A DNA stretch of 64,000 bases, from positions 1 through 64,000 of the forward strand of contig CAILNX010000058.1 in assembly GCA_903835685.1 (NCBI GenBank), in the 5' to 3' direction. Of this stretch, positions 26,783 through 36,590 are shown in pieces (the first letter of the stretch is position 1; the number at the start of each line of letters is the position of its first letter). The DNA is from an uncultured delta proteobacterium (GTDB lineage Bacteria > Desulfobacterota > Desulfovibrionia > Desulfovibrionales > Desulfovibrionaceae). The position numbers and the translations under genes were made by a program. The notes below the pieces were generated by a model. That model was not told the DNA's origin. It was given only the letters and a program-made list of their open reading frames with translations, and searched no databases.

Positions 26783-27678
26783 CCGTCACCCTGAAACTGC
26801 TCGCCACCATGGTCATCTGGGGCGGGACCTTCATCGCCGGGCGGCTGCTGGCCCAGGACATGGGCTCGTTCTCGGCCGCCTTTCTGCGTTTCCTGGCCGC
26901 CTCGGTGTTCATGGCCCTTTTGACCTGCCGGGCCGAGGGCCGCTTTCCCCCCTTGCGCCGGAACATGGTCCTGCCCGCCCTGATCCTGGGGCTCACGGGC
27001 ATCTTTTTGTACAACGCCCTGTTCTTCACGGGCCTGCGCCAGGTGGCGGCCGGGCGGGCCTCGCTGATCATCGCGGGCACGCCCGGGATCATCGCCGTGC
27101 TCTCGTGGATATTTCTGCGCGAGGCCTTTCCCCTGCCCAAGGCCCTGGGCGTGGTCTTGGCCCTGGCCGGGGCCGTGGTGGTCATCACCAACGGGGAACC
27201 CTGGACCGTGCTCAGCGGCGGGGCCGGGATGGGCGAGCTGGCCATCCTGGGCTGCTCCTTGAGCTGGGCGGCCTATACCCTGGCCGGGCGCAAGGCCCTT
27301 CAATACATGTCCCCCCTGGCCTCGGTGCTCTGGGCCTGCATCGTGGGCGACGCCCTGCTCCTGCCCATGGCCCTTGCCCACGGCCTGGCGGCCGACCTGG
27401 CCCGCTCCACCCTCCTGGACTGGGGCAACATTCTTTTTCTGGGCGTGCTGGGCACGGGCCTGGGATTTAGCTGGTACTCCCAGGGCATCCAGGCCATCGG
27501 CACGAGCCGGGCCGCAGTGTACATCAACCTGGTGCCCATCTGCGCCATGCTCATGGGCTTTTTCTTCCTGGGCGAACCTTTGAGCCTGTCCCTGGGGGCC
27601 GGGGCCGTCCTGGTCTTCACCGGGGTCTGGCTGACCAACCGGCCCGTGGCCCAGGATTCCTCCCGCGCCCCGGCCTGA
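26779..27678 (+). CDS. EamA/DMT-family transporter
   Basis: A 299-residue permease with ten predicted transmembrane helices in two EamA repeats (about 4-135 and 150-285). Typical family features are IWGGTFIAGRLLA at the start and LVPICAMLMGFFFLGEPLS near the end of repeat two. DMT proteins export or import amino acids and other small metabolites; the substrate is not predictable. Translation begins at GTG 26779 within GTGA, overlapping the upstream stop. A sigma-28-like promoter lies just downstream for the next gene. Confidence 0.88.
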   Translation: MTVTLKLLATMVIWGGTFIAGRLLAQDMGSFSAAFLRFLAASVFMALLTCRAEGRFPPLRRNMVLPALILGLTGIFLYNALFFTGLRQVAAGRASLIIAGTPGIIAVLSWIFLREAFPLPKALGVVLALAGAVVVITNGEPWTVLSGGAGMGELAILGCSLSWAAYTLAGRKALQYMSPLASVLWACIVGDALLLPMALAHGLAADLARSTLLDWGNILFLGVLGTGLGFSWYSQGIQAIGTSRAAVYINLVPICAMLMGFFFLGEPLSLSLGAGAVLVFTGVWLTNRPVAQDSSRAPA

Positions 27679-27694
27679 TTTTTTCACCCGCCCC

Positions 27695-27721
27695 TAAAGA
27701 CTTTTGGAAAAAGGTCGATAC
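27695..27721 (+). promoter_or_regulatory. Sigma-28 (FliA)-type promoter
   Basis: TAAAGACT (27695-27702), exactly 11 bp, then GTCGATAC (27714-27721). The sigma-28 consensus is TAAAGTTT-N11-GCCGATAA, so 12 of 16 positions agree, including the TAAAG and CGATA cores. It lies 39 bp before the ATG of the small protein. Confidence 0.6.
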
Positions 27722-27759
27722 GTAATTCAGAAAACCCCAACAACGGTGAGGGTGGAAGT

Positions 27760-27963
27760 ATGGAAACCCAAATCAGCAGCGCACCGATTGCGCATGGGAT
27801 CCAGGCAGGACAGAAGATGGCCAGCGGGGGACTGATCGACAAAACCCTCCAGCATCTCAAGGATTACGCCCAGAGAGTGGAGCAGGCCCCGGCGCGGGAG
27901 TCTTACCAGCAGAGCGCCCTTGCGGCCAAGGGGATCGGAGCCAAGGTGAACAAGGCCATATGA
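27760..27963 (+). CDS. Small protein, possible flagellar-regulon member
   Basis: A 67-residue soluble protein I cannot assign. It is rich in Ala, Gln and Gly, with an amphipathic helix about 25-45 (IDKTLQHLKDYAQRVEQ) and a Gly-Lys tail. No signal peptide, Cys or membrane segment is present. GGTGGAAGT precedes the ATG. The matched sigma-28 promoter just upstream suggests co-expression with late flagellar genes, where small unannotated proteins are common. It is not FlgM-like: no anti-sigma C-terminal helix pattern is visible. Function unknown; real expression is likely given the promoter and ribosome site. Confidence 0.65.
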   Translation: METQISSAPIAHGIQAGQKMASGGLIDKTLQHLKDYAQRVEQAPARESYQQSALAAKGIGAKVNKAI

Positions 27964-28358
27964 TGGCTGGCGCTTCACCGCATCCTTTCCAGCAAGGGGA
28001 GCACAGGGTCAAGACCCTGGTCGGCCTTGCCTGGGACGCCATCCCGGGCCAGGCGGAAAGCAGGCCTTCCGGCTGACCTGGCCACAGGGTCTGGCCGCGC
28101 GTTCTTTTTTCGTCCGCTTACCCCCCTCCCTTGCCTTTGCCTCCATCCGACGTATTCCCAAAGAACCCAGGGCCATGACGCCGTCCTTTGCCCATCGGGA
28201 CAGGGGGCACATTGCACCTTACCCTCGGGCAGGCTTTGTGCTAGGTTCGCGCCCTTCAAAGCGGCCCGGCAGGCCATCTGAAGGCCTGGGCCAGGCCCCT
28301 GGACCTTGCGAGACAGGGGCGAGACAGGGGCGCGACAGGGGCAAGGAGTTCAAGTTCT
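27964..28358. other. 395-bp intergenic region before aldehyde dehydrogenase
   Basis: No convincing gene or RNA is visible. The last part holds three 11-bp direct repeats at 28308-28340 and the ribosome site AAGGAG at about 28343-28348. The rest looks like non-coding spacer. Confidence 0.5.
28308..28340 (+). repeat. Three 11-bp direct repeats
   Basis: GCGAGACAGGG occurs at 28308-28318 and 28319-28329, then as GCGCGACAGGG at 28330-28340. One-turn spacing fits a protein binding one DNA face, or simple slippage. It lies 18 bp before the aldehyde dehydrogenase ATG. Confidence 0.75.
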
Positions 28359-29717
28359 ATGCAGAGCGTCAATCCGGCCACGGGCCGGGTCATGGCCGAA
28401 TATCCGCCGCACAGCCCTCGGGCGGCCCAGGACGCGGTGACGGCCGCGTCCTTGTCCCAGAAGACCTGGGCGGCCCTGTCCGTGGCCGACCGGGCCAGGG
28501 GGCTTGTGGCCGTGGCCGAGGTCCTGGACCGGCGGCTGGCCGAATACGCGGCCCTCATCACCTCGGAAATGGGCAAGCCCGGGTCCGAGGCCCGGGCCGA
28601 AGTGGCCAAATGCGCGGCCGTGTGCCGGTTCTACGCCGAGCACGGGCCGACCATGCTGGCCGACCGGGCCGTGGCCACCGAGGCGGCCAGAAGTCTGGTG
28701 ATGCACGAGCCCCTGGGCCTGGTCCTGGCCATCATGCCCTGGAATTTTCCCTTCTGGCAGGTCATGCGCTTGGCCGCGCCCGCGCTCATGGCCGGGAACG
28801 GCTTTGTGCTCAAGCACGCCGAGAACGTGCCCGGCAGCGCCCTGGCTCTGGAGCAGTTGTTCCGGGAGGCCGGTCTGCCCTCTGATTTGGTACGCACCCT
28901 GCTCATCTCCGAGCCCGAAGTGGAGCCGATCCTGGCCCGGGCCGAGGTGCGGGCCGTGGCCCTGACCGGCAGCGCCCGGGCCGGACGGGCCGTGGCCGCC
29001 CTGGCCGGGGGCCTGCTGAAAAAATCCATCCTGGAGTTGGGCGGGTGCGATCCGCTCATCGTGCTGGAGGATGCGGACCTGACCGCCTGCTGCGCGGCCG
29101 CGCTTGAGTCCCGGATGAAGAACGCCGGGCAGACCTGCACTGCGGCCAAACGCCTGCTGCTGGCCGAGCCCCTGGCCCAAGAGTTCGAGGAGAGACTTCT
29201 GGCCCTGGCCCGGGGCCTGCGCCTGGGCGATCCCACGGACCCGGCCACGGACATGGGGCCTCTGGCCCGGGCGGACATCCGCGAGGCCCTGCACGACCAG
29301 GTGCAGCGCAGCCTGGCGGCCGGGGCGCGGCTGGTCCTGGGCGGCGTGCTGCCCGACGGGCCGGGATATTTCTATCCGCCCACCATCCTGGCCGGGGTCC
29401 GGCCGGGCATGGCCGTGTTCGAGGAGGAGACCTTCGGACCGCTGGCGGCCATCACCACCTTCAAGGATGAAGAAGAGGCCGTGGCCCTGGCCAACGCCTC
29501 GGCCTACGGCCTGGGGGCCAGCATCTGGACCGCCGACCCGGCCCGGGGCGAGGCCCTGGCCCGGCGCATGGAGGCGGGCACGGTCATGGTCAACGCCCAG
29601 ACCCGCTCGGATTTCCGCCTGCCCTTCGGTGGGGTCAAGGATTCCGGCTGGGGCCGCGAACTCTCCCACTACGGCATACGGGAGTTGTCGGCCGTGAAGA
29701 CGTTGTGGGTGGCCTGA
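28359..29717 (+). CDS. NAD(P)-dependent aldehyde dehydrogenase (succinate-semialdehyde type)
   Basis: A 452-residue enzyme at the short end of the family, as in the GabD/Sad2 group. PWNFPFWQ binds the cofactor, LELGGCDP holds the general-base Glu, and NAGQTCTAAKR holds the catalytic Cys. FEEETFGP and the C-terminal FGGVKDSGWGRE signature complete the fold. It should oxidise succinate semialdehyde or a related aldehyde in the cytoplasm. AAGGAG lies 10 bases before the ATG. It is single-gene, converging with the XRE regulator gene 14 bp beyond. Confidence 0.9.
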   Translation: MQSVNPATGRVMAEYPPHSPRAAQDAVTAASLSQKTWAALSVADRARGLVAVAEVLDRRLAEYAALITSEMGKPGSEARAEVAKCAAVCRFYAEHGPTMLADRAVATEAARSLVMHEPLGLVLAIMPWNFPFWQVMRLAAPALMAGNGFVLKHAENVPGSALALEQLFREAGLPSDLVRTLLISEPEVEPILARAEVRAVALTGSARAGRAVAALAGGLLKKSILELGGCDPLIVLEDADLTACCAAALESRMKNAGQTCTAAKRLLLAEPLAQEFEERLLALARGLRLGDPTDPATDMGPLARADIREALHDQVQRSLAAGARLVLGGVLPDGPGYFYPPTILAGVRPGMAVFEEETFGPLAAITTFKDEEEAVALANASAYGLGASIWTADPARGEALARRMEAGTVMVNAQTRSDFRLPFGGVKDSGWGRELSHYGIRELSAVKTLWVA

Positions 29718-29731
29718 GGATCACGCTTCGG

Positions 29732-30064
29732 CTACAGGAAGGCCTTGTAGGGCATGTCCAGGGCCTTGCCCAAGCGCTTGGCCATTTCCTTGCCAATGGG
29801 CCGCAGCCCGCGTTCCATTTCCGAAATATTGGGCACATGCACCCCGATGGCCCCGGCAAGCGTGGCCTGGGTCATCCCGCGCAGCCCGCGCGCGCCGCGC
29901 AGAACGGTTCCGGGCGTGGAGTCCGGAAACACCTGATCCGCCGGAATATTCGGTTCAGCGGCCTCGGCGATGGCCCGGGCCACGGCCTCGCCGCGCTCCT
30001 GCGGCACCACGGCCAGGATTTCCACCATGCCGTCAATACGGGGCTTTCTCGTGAGTTTTAACAA
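29732..30064 (-). CDS. XRE-type helix-turn-helix regulator (orphan antitoxin-like)
   Basis: A 110-residue protein. The C-terminal HTH is LRGMTQATLAGAIGVHVPNISEMERG, a standard XRE fold, followed by MAKRLGKALDM. The N-terminal half (about 1-45) is a small variable domain as in antitoxin-like regulators. I place the start at TTG 30064: GGTGGAG is well spaced, and a promoter (30094-30122) overlaps and lies downstream of the earlier ATG at 30115, which would therefore not be in the transcript. Upstream sequence is AT-richer than neighbouring genes, hinting at transfer. No toxin gene is adjacent. Confidence 0.8.
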   Translation of the reverse strand: MLKLTRKPRIDGMVEILAVVPQERGEAVARAIAEAAEPNIPADQVFPDSTPGTVLRGARGLRGMTQATLAGAIGVHVPNISEMERGLRPIGKEMAKRLGKALDMPYKAFL

Positions 30065-30093
30065 AGGAACTCCACCGTCCACTGCATGGAAAG

Positions 30094-30122
30094 CATATAA
30101 CCATAAATTGGTCATAGGTCAA
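30094..30122 (-). promoter_or_regulatory. Sigma-70 promoter with palindrome, upstream of XRE gene
   Basis: On the minus strand TTGACC (30122-30117), 17 bp, then TATATG (30099-30094). The spacer holds the palindrome ACCATAAATTGGT (30100-30112; arms ACCA/TGGT). Binding there would occlude polymerase, fitting autorepression by the XRE protein. Confidence 0.7.
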
Positions 30123-30184
30123 GGCGTTTCCAAGGCTGCGCCATTGCACTCTTTTAATGAATTTTCGGGGGATGGCCCAGGAGC

Positions 30185-32064
30185 CTAACGTGAAGAAGTA
30201 GAGGAATCGCTGGTAGGCTTTGCCTGGTACAAATACCCCTCGGCCTCCACACAAGCGTTCAGCACGAACAGCGAGGTGGCCACCGGGCTGCCCACGATGA
30301 TCCGGGTGGGGTAGCGCACCAGGGTCCATTCGTAAGCCTTGTACGGATTCTTTCGGCCGCCCTCGCCCAGGCGGTCCACCAGGACCTTCAAGGCCTGGCC
30401 GATGGTCCCGTCCTGGCGCGGCTCGTAGCGCAGCAGCACCAGGGCGGTCACGGCCAGGGCCGCGTCAAAGGGGTTCATGGTCCGAGCGGCCAGGTCGTTC
30501 TTGCAATAGGTGAGGGCCATGGCCCGAATCTCCTCCACCTGTCCGGCCGGGTCCAACAGGGCCTTTTCCTCTTCGGACAGGGTCAGAAAGGTCTCGTACA
30601 TCCTCCCGGCATAATAGACATAGGTCTCGGGCCGGTAGAAGCGTACCGAGCGTTCGTCCTTAAAGTTCCCGCTGACAAAGGCCCGGTGGTGGAATTCCAG
30701 GAACCGCTTGGTGATGGCCAGGTTTTCCCCTTCCAGGGAGTTCCACTGGGCGCGGTTGAGCAGGATGGTCTCCAGGATGTCCATGTTGTGGCCCGCGCAG
30801 ACCTCGTTGCCCAGGGCCTCGCGCACCACGCTCCCGTCGGGCTGGGGAAAGGGTTTGTCCCACCAGAGGTTCACCGATCCATAGAGGTCCAGGGGATTGC
30901 CCATGCGGATGGTGGGTGGATGGGAGGCGTTCCCGCCCCCGGCCTGGTACTCGCCGATGATTTCCACCCAGGGATGGTCCAGCATGGCCCGGCATTCGTC
31001 CAGCAGGGCCGGGTCGGCCGGAATCTTGCGCTCGCTCACCAGGTCCAGCCATTTGCGGGCCATGCACAGGCCCAGAAAGGTGGTGTCCACGTCCGGCACG
31101 TAGTCCCCGAAGCCCAGGTCCTTCTTCATCTTCCAGTCCTTGGCGGACATGGCGCACAAGGGATTCCCGGCCTCGTCCTTGGGCAGGCAGGTGATGGCCG
31201 GATGGCGTCTGCCGGAGAGCGGGGCCGTGAGCCATTCCCGGCTGGTGACCAGGATGAAGCGCAGCAGGCTCTCCAGGATGGCCAGCAGGCGGCCGTATTC
31301 GACCAGGCCCGGGCGGCTCTTGGTGATCCGGCCGAGCAGGTGCTCGAAGAAGATCACGTCGTAAAAGGCCGTGCGGTGGGAAATCCAGGACACCGGGAGG
31401 TTCAGCGGCTCGCTCAAGCCCTTCCAGGGCCGCCGCAGGAGGGCCAGCTTCCTGGGGTTGGCCAGGAGAAAGCAGCGGATGAGCCCGAAAAGCAGGGTGA
31501 TGTTCTGGTATTCCACGGACCCCAGCCCGGTGAGCACCTCCAGGAAGCGCTCCCCGGTCATCTGCTCGTCCCCGGCCAGGACCACCTGGGCGGCCCCGGG
31601 AAATGGGGCTCCTTGGGGTTCTTGTCCCAGGTGCGCAGGATGTGGCCGAGCACGGCCTGGCGCACGCGGGCCAGGTCCTGGGCCGAGGGCCGAACCGGGG
31701 CCGGGGGCAGGTCCTCGCGCCGCTTCCACTCCTGCTCGGGGCTCACGTCCATGAGTTGGGCCACGGGCGCAAAGGTCTCTCGGACCCAGGCCGGGTCCCG
31801 CCACTGGCCCGGCTCGGCGTTCATGGCCTGGCCCATGGCCCGGCGCAGGGAACTGACCAGGGGGCTGGTCTGGGACAGGGGCAGGGCCGGGTGGGTGCAG
31901 TGTTTGAGCAGAAGGTATTTGAGCCAGGGGTTTCCGGCCAGGGCGCGGTAGAGCAGGCGCAGGTTCTGGCCCGGGGTCTGGCCCTGGGTCTGTTTCGTGG
32001 CGGCCAGTTCGCGGCCCAGGATGGCCCTGTCGCAAAGGTCGTAAAGAGTGGCCAGCTTTTTCAT
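30185..32064 (-). pseudogene. Frameshifted gene for a ~626-residue protein of unknown family
   Basis: Two reading frames together form one protein: residues 1 to about 158 (from ATG 32064) end in ...KEPHFPG, and the other frame resumes GAAQVVLAGDEQ near 31590-31600 and runs to 30185. A single missing G in a G4 run, or an assembly error, explains the switch. Sequence is helix-rich without signal or membrane segments. YVPDVDTTFLGLCMA recalls the DxDDT acid motif of class II terpene cyclases and the alpha-toroid fold, but the rest is too divergent to assign. The ATG overlaps the kinase stop (ATGA), so it is in an operon with the hybrid kinase upstream. Confidence 0.65.
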
Positions 32065-35018
32065 GGGGTTGTGGCCTCCGCTGTGAGTTCCTGGGGTTCA
32101 GCGGGCGAGGAGGTCTGAATCCGGATGGTTTCCAGGAGCAGGGCCTTGCGCACCGGTTTGGACAGATAGGCCGTGCAGCCCGCGTCCAGGCACTTGCCCT
32201 CGTCCTCCTTCATGGCGTTGGCCGTGAGCGCGATGATGGGCGTGGGCCGCAGGGAGTTTTCCTCCTCCCATTTGCGGATGGCCCGAGTGGCCGAATACCC
32301 GTCCATGACCGGCATCTGCATGTCCATGAGCACCAGGTCGTAATCCCGGTGGATGAAGCGCTCCAGGGCCACTTCCCCGTTCTCGGCCGCGTCGATCTGG
32401 TACGGGGTTTTTTGGAGGTAGAACTCCACCAGCATGCGGTTGTTCTCCGAATCCTCGGCCAGCAGGATGGTCAGGGGCTTCAAGGCCTGGCCCGCGGCCC
32501 GGGCGGCCTTGACCCGGGGCACCGGGGGTATGCCCCGCAGGGCCTTTTGCACCGCGTTCTTGATGTCCTCGGGGCTCACGGGCTTGATGAAGAACCCGGT
32601 GAGCCCGAGCTTTTCGGTCAGGCCCAGGTCCCCGGGCCGGTGGTCGGCGGTGAAGAGCATGTAGGTCAGGTGCGCGCTTCCGGGGTTGTTGTAGAGGTAT
32701 TCGGCCACCTTGAACCCACCCATGCCGGGCATGCGGCAGTCCAGGAGGAGCAGGCCATAAGGCGCGTCGTTCTCCCGGGCCTGCTTGAGCCGGGCCAGGG
32801 CCTCCACCGCGTCCGTGGCCTCGAACACGTCCGCGCCCCAGGCGGTCAGGGCGGTGTTCAAGAGGCGGCGCTGGGTGGCGTTGTCGTCAGCCACCAGCAC
32901 CCGCAGGCCGCGCAGGCCGTCCTGGCCCTGGGGCGCGGCAATCTCGGCCTTGGGCCTGACCCGGAACCGGGCGGTGAAAAAGAAGCTGGTGCCCACGTCG
33001 GGCTTGGACTCCAGCCAGATGCGGCCGCCCATGAGCTCCACCAGGCGTTGGGTGATGGTCAGGCCCAGGCCCGTGCCCCCGTATTTGCGGGTGGTGGAGG
33101 AGTCGGCCTGGGTGAAGCTCTGGAAGATGGTGGGCTGCACCTCCTCGGGGATGCCGATGCCCGTGTCCCGGACGCAGAACAGCAGCTCCTCGTACTGGTC
33201 GCCGGGCACGGTCCCGGGGGCGTCCTCCAGGGCGCCGTCGTCGTGGAGTATCCGCTCCACGCTCAAGACGATCTCGCCGCTGTCCGTGAATTTGACCGCG
33301 TTGCCCACCAGATTGATGAAGATCTGACGCAGGCGCACCGGGTCGCCGATCAGGTGCTGGGACACGTCCGGGGCAATGGAGCAGATGAGCTCCAGCCCTT
33401 TCTCGTGGGCGCGCAGGGCCATGATCATGCTGGTCTTGTCCACGATGCGGGACAGATCGAACTCCGTGGCCTCCAACTCCAGGCGTCCGGCCTCGATCTT
33501 GGACAGGTCCAGGATGTTGTTGATGATGCTGAGTAACCCCTCGCCCGAGGAGTGGAAAATCTGGACGTACTTCTTCTGCTCCTTGGAGAGCTGGGTCTCG
33601 CTCAAGAGGTCGGCCATGCCGATGATGGCGTTCATGGGCGTGCGGATTTCGTGGCTCATGGAGGCCAGGAATTCGCTTTTGGCCCGGTTGGCCACCTCGG
33701 CCTGCTCCTTGGCCACCTTGAGCTGTTCCTGGGCCTCGAAGCGGTCGGTGATGTCCAGGAGGCTGGCCACGCTCTGCAAGGTCCCGGGGATGACCCCCAC
33801 GGTCATGGTCATGATCCGGCGCAGGCCGAAGCGGTCCAGAAAGGTGAATTCGTGGTTCCTGGGCGGCTGGGGGGCGTGGTCCCGGCGCTGGCGGTGGAGG
33901 TGGAGCAGGCGGTCGCGGTCCTTCTCCTCCACGAAATCAAGAAAGGCCTTCTGCCACTCGATCTCCTGCTTGCTGTAGCCCGAGAGGTTGGCGAACTCCG
34001 TGTTGGCCAGGGAGATGGTCCCGTCGCCTTCCACGATGATGGTGGCCGCGCCCGTGGTCTCGAAAATGGTCCGGTAGCGGTTCACGGACCTCCGCAGGGC
34101 CATTTCCGTGTTCACCCGGTCGGTCACGTCCAGAAAGGAGAGCACGGACTTGTCCGTGCCCGGCAGGGCCGAGAGGGTGAGCGAGAGGTGGCGCAGTTCG
34201 CCGTCCCGGGTCAGGATGCGGCATTCGGCCCGGCTTAAAGGGGCCTCGGGCCGGTTGGACAGGGAGGCCATGAGGTCCGAAAGCATGGCTTGGTCTTCGT
34301 GCAGGACCAGGGAGGGGACGCGTACCCCGTGTTCCTGGTCGGCCAGGGTGTACCCGGTCATCTCCCGGAAGGTGGCGTTGCTCAAGGAAATGGTCAGGTC
34401 CGGCTCCACGATGATGGTGGCCGCTCCGCTGGTTTCGAACAGGGAGCGATAGCGGTCCTCGGACTGGCGCAAGCGGTTCTCCACCGCCACCCGATCCGTG
34501 TCGTCGCGGATGATGAGCACGGCCTCCTCCTGGTGCAGGAGGAGCCGGGCCTCGAAGGTGCGCGGGCCAAGGACCGGGCCAAGGACCGGGCCAGGGACCG
34601 GGTCGGTTTGGGTGAACTCCAAAGTGACCGGGGTGCGGGTCCGGTGCAGGTCCAGGACCCCCCGGGTCAGCAGGGTGCAGACGTCGGGCGGAAAGATTTC
34701 CGAGAGGTATTTGCCCTTGGGGATGTCCTGGCAGAAGGTGTTGCAGGGTCCGGCCTCGCCCCGGCAGCCCTTGACCCGGCCTTCCTGGTCCAGGCGCAGG
34801 AAGAAATCCGGCACGGCCTGGAAAAAGGCCTGCATGTCCGCCGAGGCCTGGGAGACCTCGGCCCGCAAACGGTCTTCGGACTGGTCCAGAAGCTCCAAGG
34901 CGGCCTGGGCCTGCTCCGGGATGCTCTCGATATCCTCAAGAAATCTCTTGTACTTCTGGGGGACGGCCTGGATTCCGCCAAAGTGCTGGATGAGCAGTTG
35001 CTGCAGCAGGCTGTGCAT
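32061..35018 (-). CDS. PAS-containing hybrid sensor kinase with two receivers
   Basis: A 985-residue soluble hybrid kinase. Domain order: N-terminal helix (1-70), three PAS-type sensor domains (about 75-430), HisKA ([13 protein letters not shown]), HATPase with DTGIGIP and GTGLGL boxes, then two receivers (ADDNATQR... DCRMPG and AEDSENNR... DMQMPV). It has no transmembrane segment and no Hpt domain. It should sense an intracellular redox or ligand signal, with phosphotransfer between its receivers. ATG 35018 was chosen because the downstream MHSLLQQLL helix looks genuine; an in-frame start at 35081 is possible. It overlaps the frameshifted gene by 4 bp. Confidence 0.9.
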   Translation of the reverse strand: MHSLLQQLLIQHFGGIQAVPQKYKRFLEDIESIPEQAQAALELLDQSEDRLRAEVSQASADMQAFFQAVPDFFLRLDQEGRVKGCRGEAGPCNTFCQDIPKGKYLSEIFPPDVCTLLTRGVLDLHRTRTPVTLEFTQTDPVPGPVLGPVLGPRTFEARLLLHQEEAVLIIRDDTDRVAVENRLRQSEDRYRSLFETSGAATIIVEPDLTISLSNATFREMTGYTLADQEHGVRVPSLVLHEDQAMLSDLMASLSNRPEAPLSRAECRILTRDGELRHLSLTLSALPGTDKSVLSFLDVTDRVNTEMALRRSVNRYRTIFETTGAATIIVEGDGTISLANTEFANLSGYSKQEIEWQKAFLDFVEEKDRDRLLHLHRQRRDHAPQPPRNHEFTFLDRFGLRRIMTMTVGVIPGTLQSVASLLDITDRFEAQEQLKVAKEQAEVANRAKSEFLASMSHEIRTPMNAIIGMADLLSETQLSKEQKKYVQIFHSSGEGLLSIINNILDLSKIEAGRLELEATEFDLSRIVDKTSMIMALRAHEKGLELICSIAPDVSQHLIGDPVRLRQIFINLVGNAVKFTDSGEIVLSVERILHDDGALEDAPGTVPGDQYEELLFCVRDTGIGIPEEVQPTIFQSFTQADSSTTRKYGGTGLGLTITQRLVELMGGRIWLESKPDVGTSFFFTARFRVRPKAEIAAPQGQDGLRGLRVLVADDNATQRRLLNTALTAWGADVFEATDAVEALARLKQARENDAPYGLLLLDCRMPGMGGFKVAEYLYNNPGSAHLTYMLFTADHRPGDLGLTEKLGLTGFFIKPVSPEDIKNAVQKALRGIPPVPRVKAARAAGQALKPLTILLAEDSENNRMLVEFYLQKTPYQIDAAENGEVALERFIHRDYDLVLMDMQMPVMDGYSATRAIRKWEEENSLRPTPIIALTANAMKEDEGKCLDAGCTAYLSKPVRKALLLETIRIQTSSPAEPQELTAEATTP

Positions 35019-35127
35019 GTCCAGGGCCGTTGGGGACAAAGGTGTTTGATTCGTGAAAGGCCACCCGTGGGAGGCCAACATGCCAGAGTTTCAGGAGGAG
35101 TTCAAAGGTTTTCGCCCGGGAGAGGAA

Positions 35128-35162
35128 GCCCGGGGCCGCTTGGGTCAGAAGCGGCCCCGGGC
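35128..35162 (-). terminator. Terminator of the hydrogenase operon
   Basis: A perfect 14-bp GC stem, GCCCGGGGCCGCTT/AAGCGGCCCCGGGC, with a 7-base loop. It lies 6 bp after the alpha-subunit stop. There is no strong T-tract, so termination may be partly factor-dependent. Confidence 0.7.
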
Positions 35163-35168
35163 CGGGGA

Positions 35169-36545
35169 TCAGCTTTTGCGCAGGAAGTGGACGAAGCGGC
35201 CGGGCTTGACCTCCCCGGTCTCCAGCACGTGGGTGGAGCAGGAGATGCAGGGGTCGTAGGCCCGCACCAGCATGGACAGGGTCAGCTCGATCTCGGGCTC
35301 GGGCAGGCCCGAGAGCGTCGGGGCCAGGGCCTCCAGGTCCTTCTGGATGTTGGCGTGGTTCTGGGAGGTGGGGATGACGCAGTCGGCCGCGAACATGTTG
35401 CCCTGCTCGTCGTATTCGTAGCAGTGGTAGAGGATGCCCCGGGGCACTTCCACGGCCCCGGTGCCCTTGCCCGGGCGCAGCCGGACCTCGGTGGGCTTCT
35501 CCAGGCGCAGGCCCCGGGCCAGCAGGTGGTCGATGAGTTCAATGGACTCCTGCACGGACTGGAAGCATTCCACCAACTGGGCGATGGTGTTCATGAACGG
35601 GTTGGTGCAGCCCTTCTTCAGGCCCAGCTTGGCCGCGGCCTTGGTGGCCAGGGGGTACAGGTTGTCCGCGTTCAAGTTGAAGCGGGCCAAGGCCCCGACC
35701 ATGAAGGAGTCGGTCAGGTGCTTGGACCACTTGGCCGTGGACTGGGGCAGGCAGTACTCCCGGGTCATGGCCTTGTAGGCCGAGGAGGGTTGGCGTTCCC
35801 CGTGGGTGGAGCCCAGCTCTCCCCAGTACAGGGGGTATTCGCCCGGGGAGACCAGGGCGATGTATTCCGTGGGGCGCGAAAAATCCGGGATCTTGTCCGC
35901 CAGGGAGGCCAGCAGGTCAGCGGCGAACTCCAGGTTGGGCAGGCTGGCCACGAGCATGGCCCGCAGCTTGACCAGGTCCTCCTTGGTGGGGATCTGGACC
36001 CAGCCGCCTGGGGTCATGCTCTGGGGATGGACCGTGCGTCCGGCGATCAGCGTGCTGAAATCATTGGCCATGCGCCGGGCGGCGATGAGTTTGAGCAGGG
36101 CCTCTTTGTGGGTCTTGGCCAGGGGGATGACCGAGTCCACGCCCAGGAGGTCGGGCAGGACCAGATAGCCGATGTGCAGCAGATGGCTTTGCAGGTTCTC
36201 GGCGTGCAGGGCCAGTTTGCGCAGCACGGTGGTCTGCTCCGAGACCCGGATGCCCAGGGCGTCCTCGGTGGCCTGCAAAGAGGCCAACTGGTGGCCGATG
36301 GAGCAGATCCCGCAGATGCGCGAGACGATGTGGTGCACGTCCAGATAGCTGCGGCCGAGCACCATGGCCTCGAAGAAGCGCGGGGCCTCGGGCACCTCCC
36401 AGCGGCAGGCCGAAACTCGGCCGTCGGCCTCGATCTCCACCACGATGTTGCCGTGCCCCTCCACCCGGGTGAGGTAGTGCACGTCGATCCTCTTGCCCCC
36501 GGCGGCCGGGGGAGCCGTTTGCGCGGTCGCCTTTTGCTTGGCCAT
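35169..36545 (-). CDS. hydA: NiFe hydrogenase alpha (large) subunit, group 3b-type
   Basis: A 458-residue catalytic subunit. Ni ligands are RICGIC (Cys78, Cys81) and DPCISC (Cys433, Cys436). Nineteen residues follow the terminal His of DPCISCSTH, the normal maturation peptide removed after nickel insertion. Together with the three upstream genes in order beta-gamma-delta-alpha this matches cytoplasmic group 3b NAD(P)-linked hydrogenases (sulfhydrogenase type), which reduce NADP with H2 or reverse it. AGGA precedes the ATG. It is the last gene of the operon, 45 bp after the delta gene, ending before a strong hairpin. Confidence 0.9.
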   Translation of the reverse strand: MAKQKATAQTAPPAAGGKRIDVHYLTRVEGHGNIVVEIEADGRVSACRWEVPEAPRFFEAMVLGRSYLDVHHIVSRICGICSIGHQLASLQATEDALGIRVSEQTTVLRKLALHAENLQSHLLHIGYLVLPDLLGVDSVIPLAKTHKEALLKLIAARRMANDFSTLIAGRTVHPQSMTPGGWVQIPTKEDLVKLRAMLVASLPNLEFAADLLASLADKIPDFSRPTEYIALVSPGEYPLYWGELGSTHGERQPSSAYKAMTREYCLPQSTAKWSKHLTDSFMVGALARFNLNADNLYPLATKAAAKLGLKKGCTNPFMNTIAQLVECFQSVQESIELIDHLLARGLRLEKPTEVRLRPGKGTGAVEVPRGILYHCYEYDEQGNMFAADCVIPTSQNHANIQKDLEALAPTLSGLPEPEIELTLSMLVRAYDPCISCSTHVLETGEVKPGRFVHFLRKS

Positions 36546-36590
36546 GATCGTGTCCTATCGGTCGAATAAAGGTAAATATTTCTTTTTGCG

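Noticed and set aside
34560-34605. Direct repeats inside the hybrid kinase
   Set aside because: They encode Pro-Val-Leu-Gly repeats in a linker and follow normal codon use.
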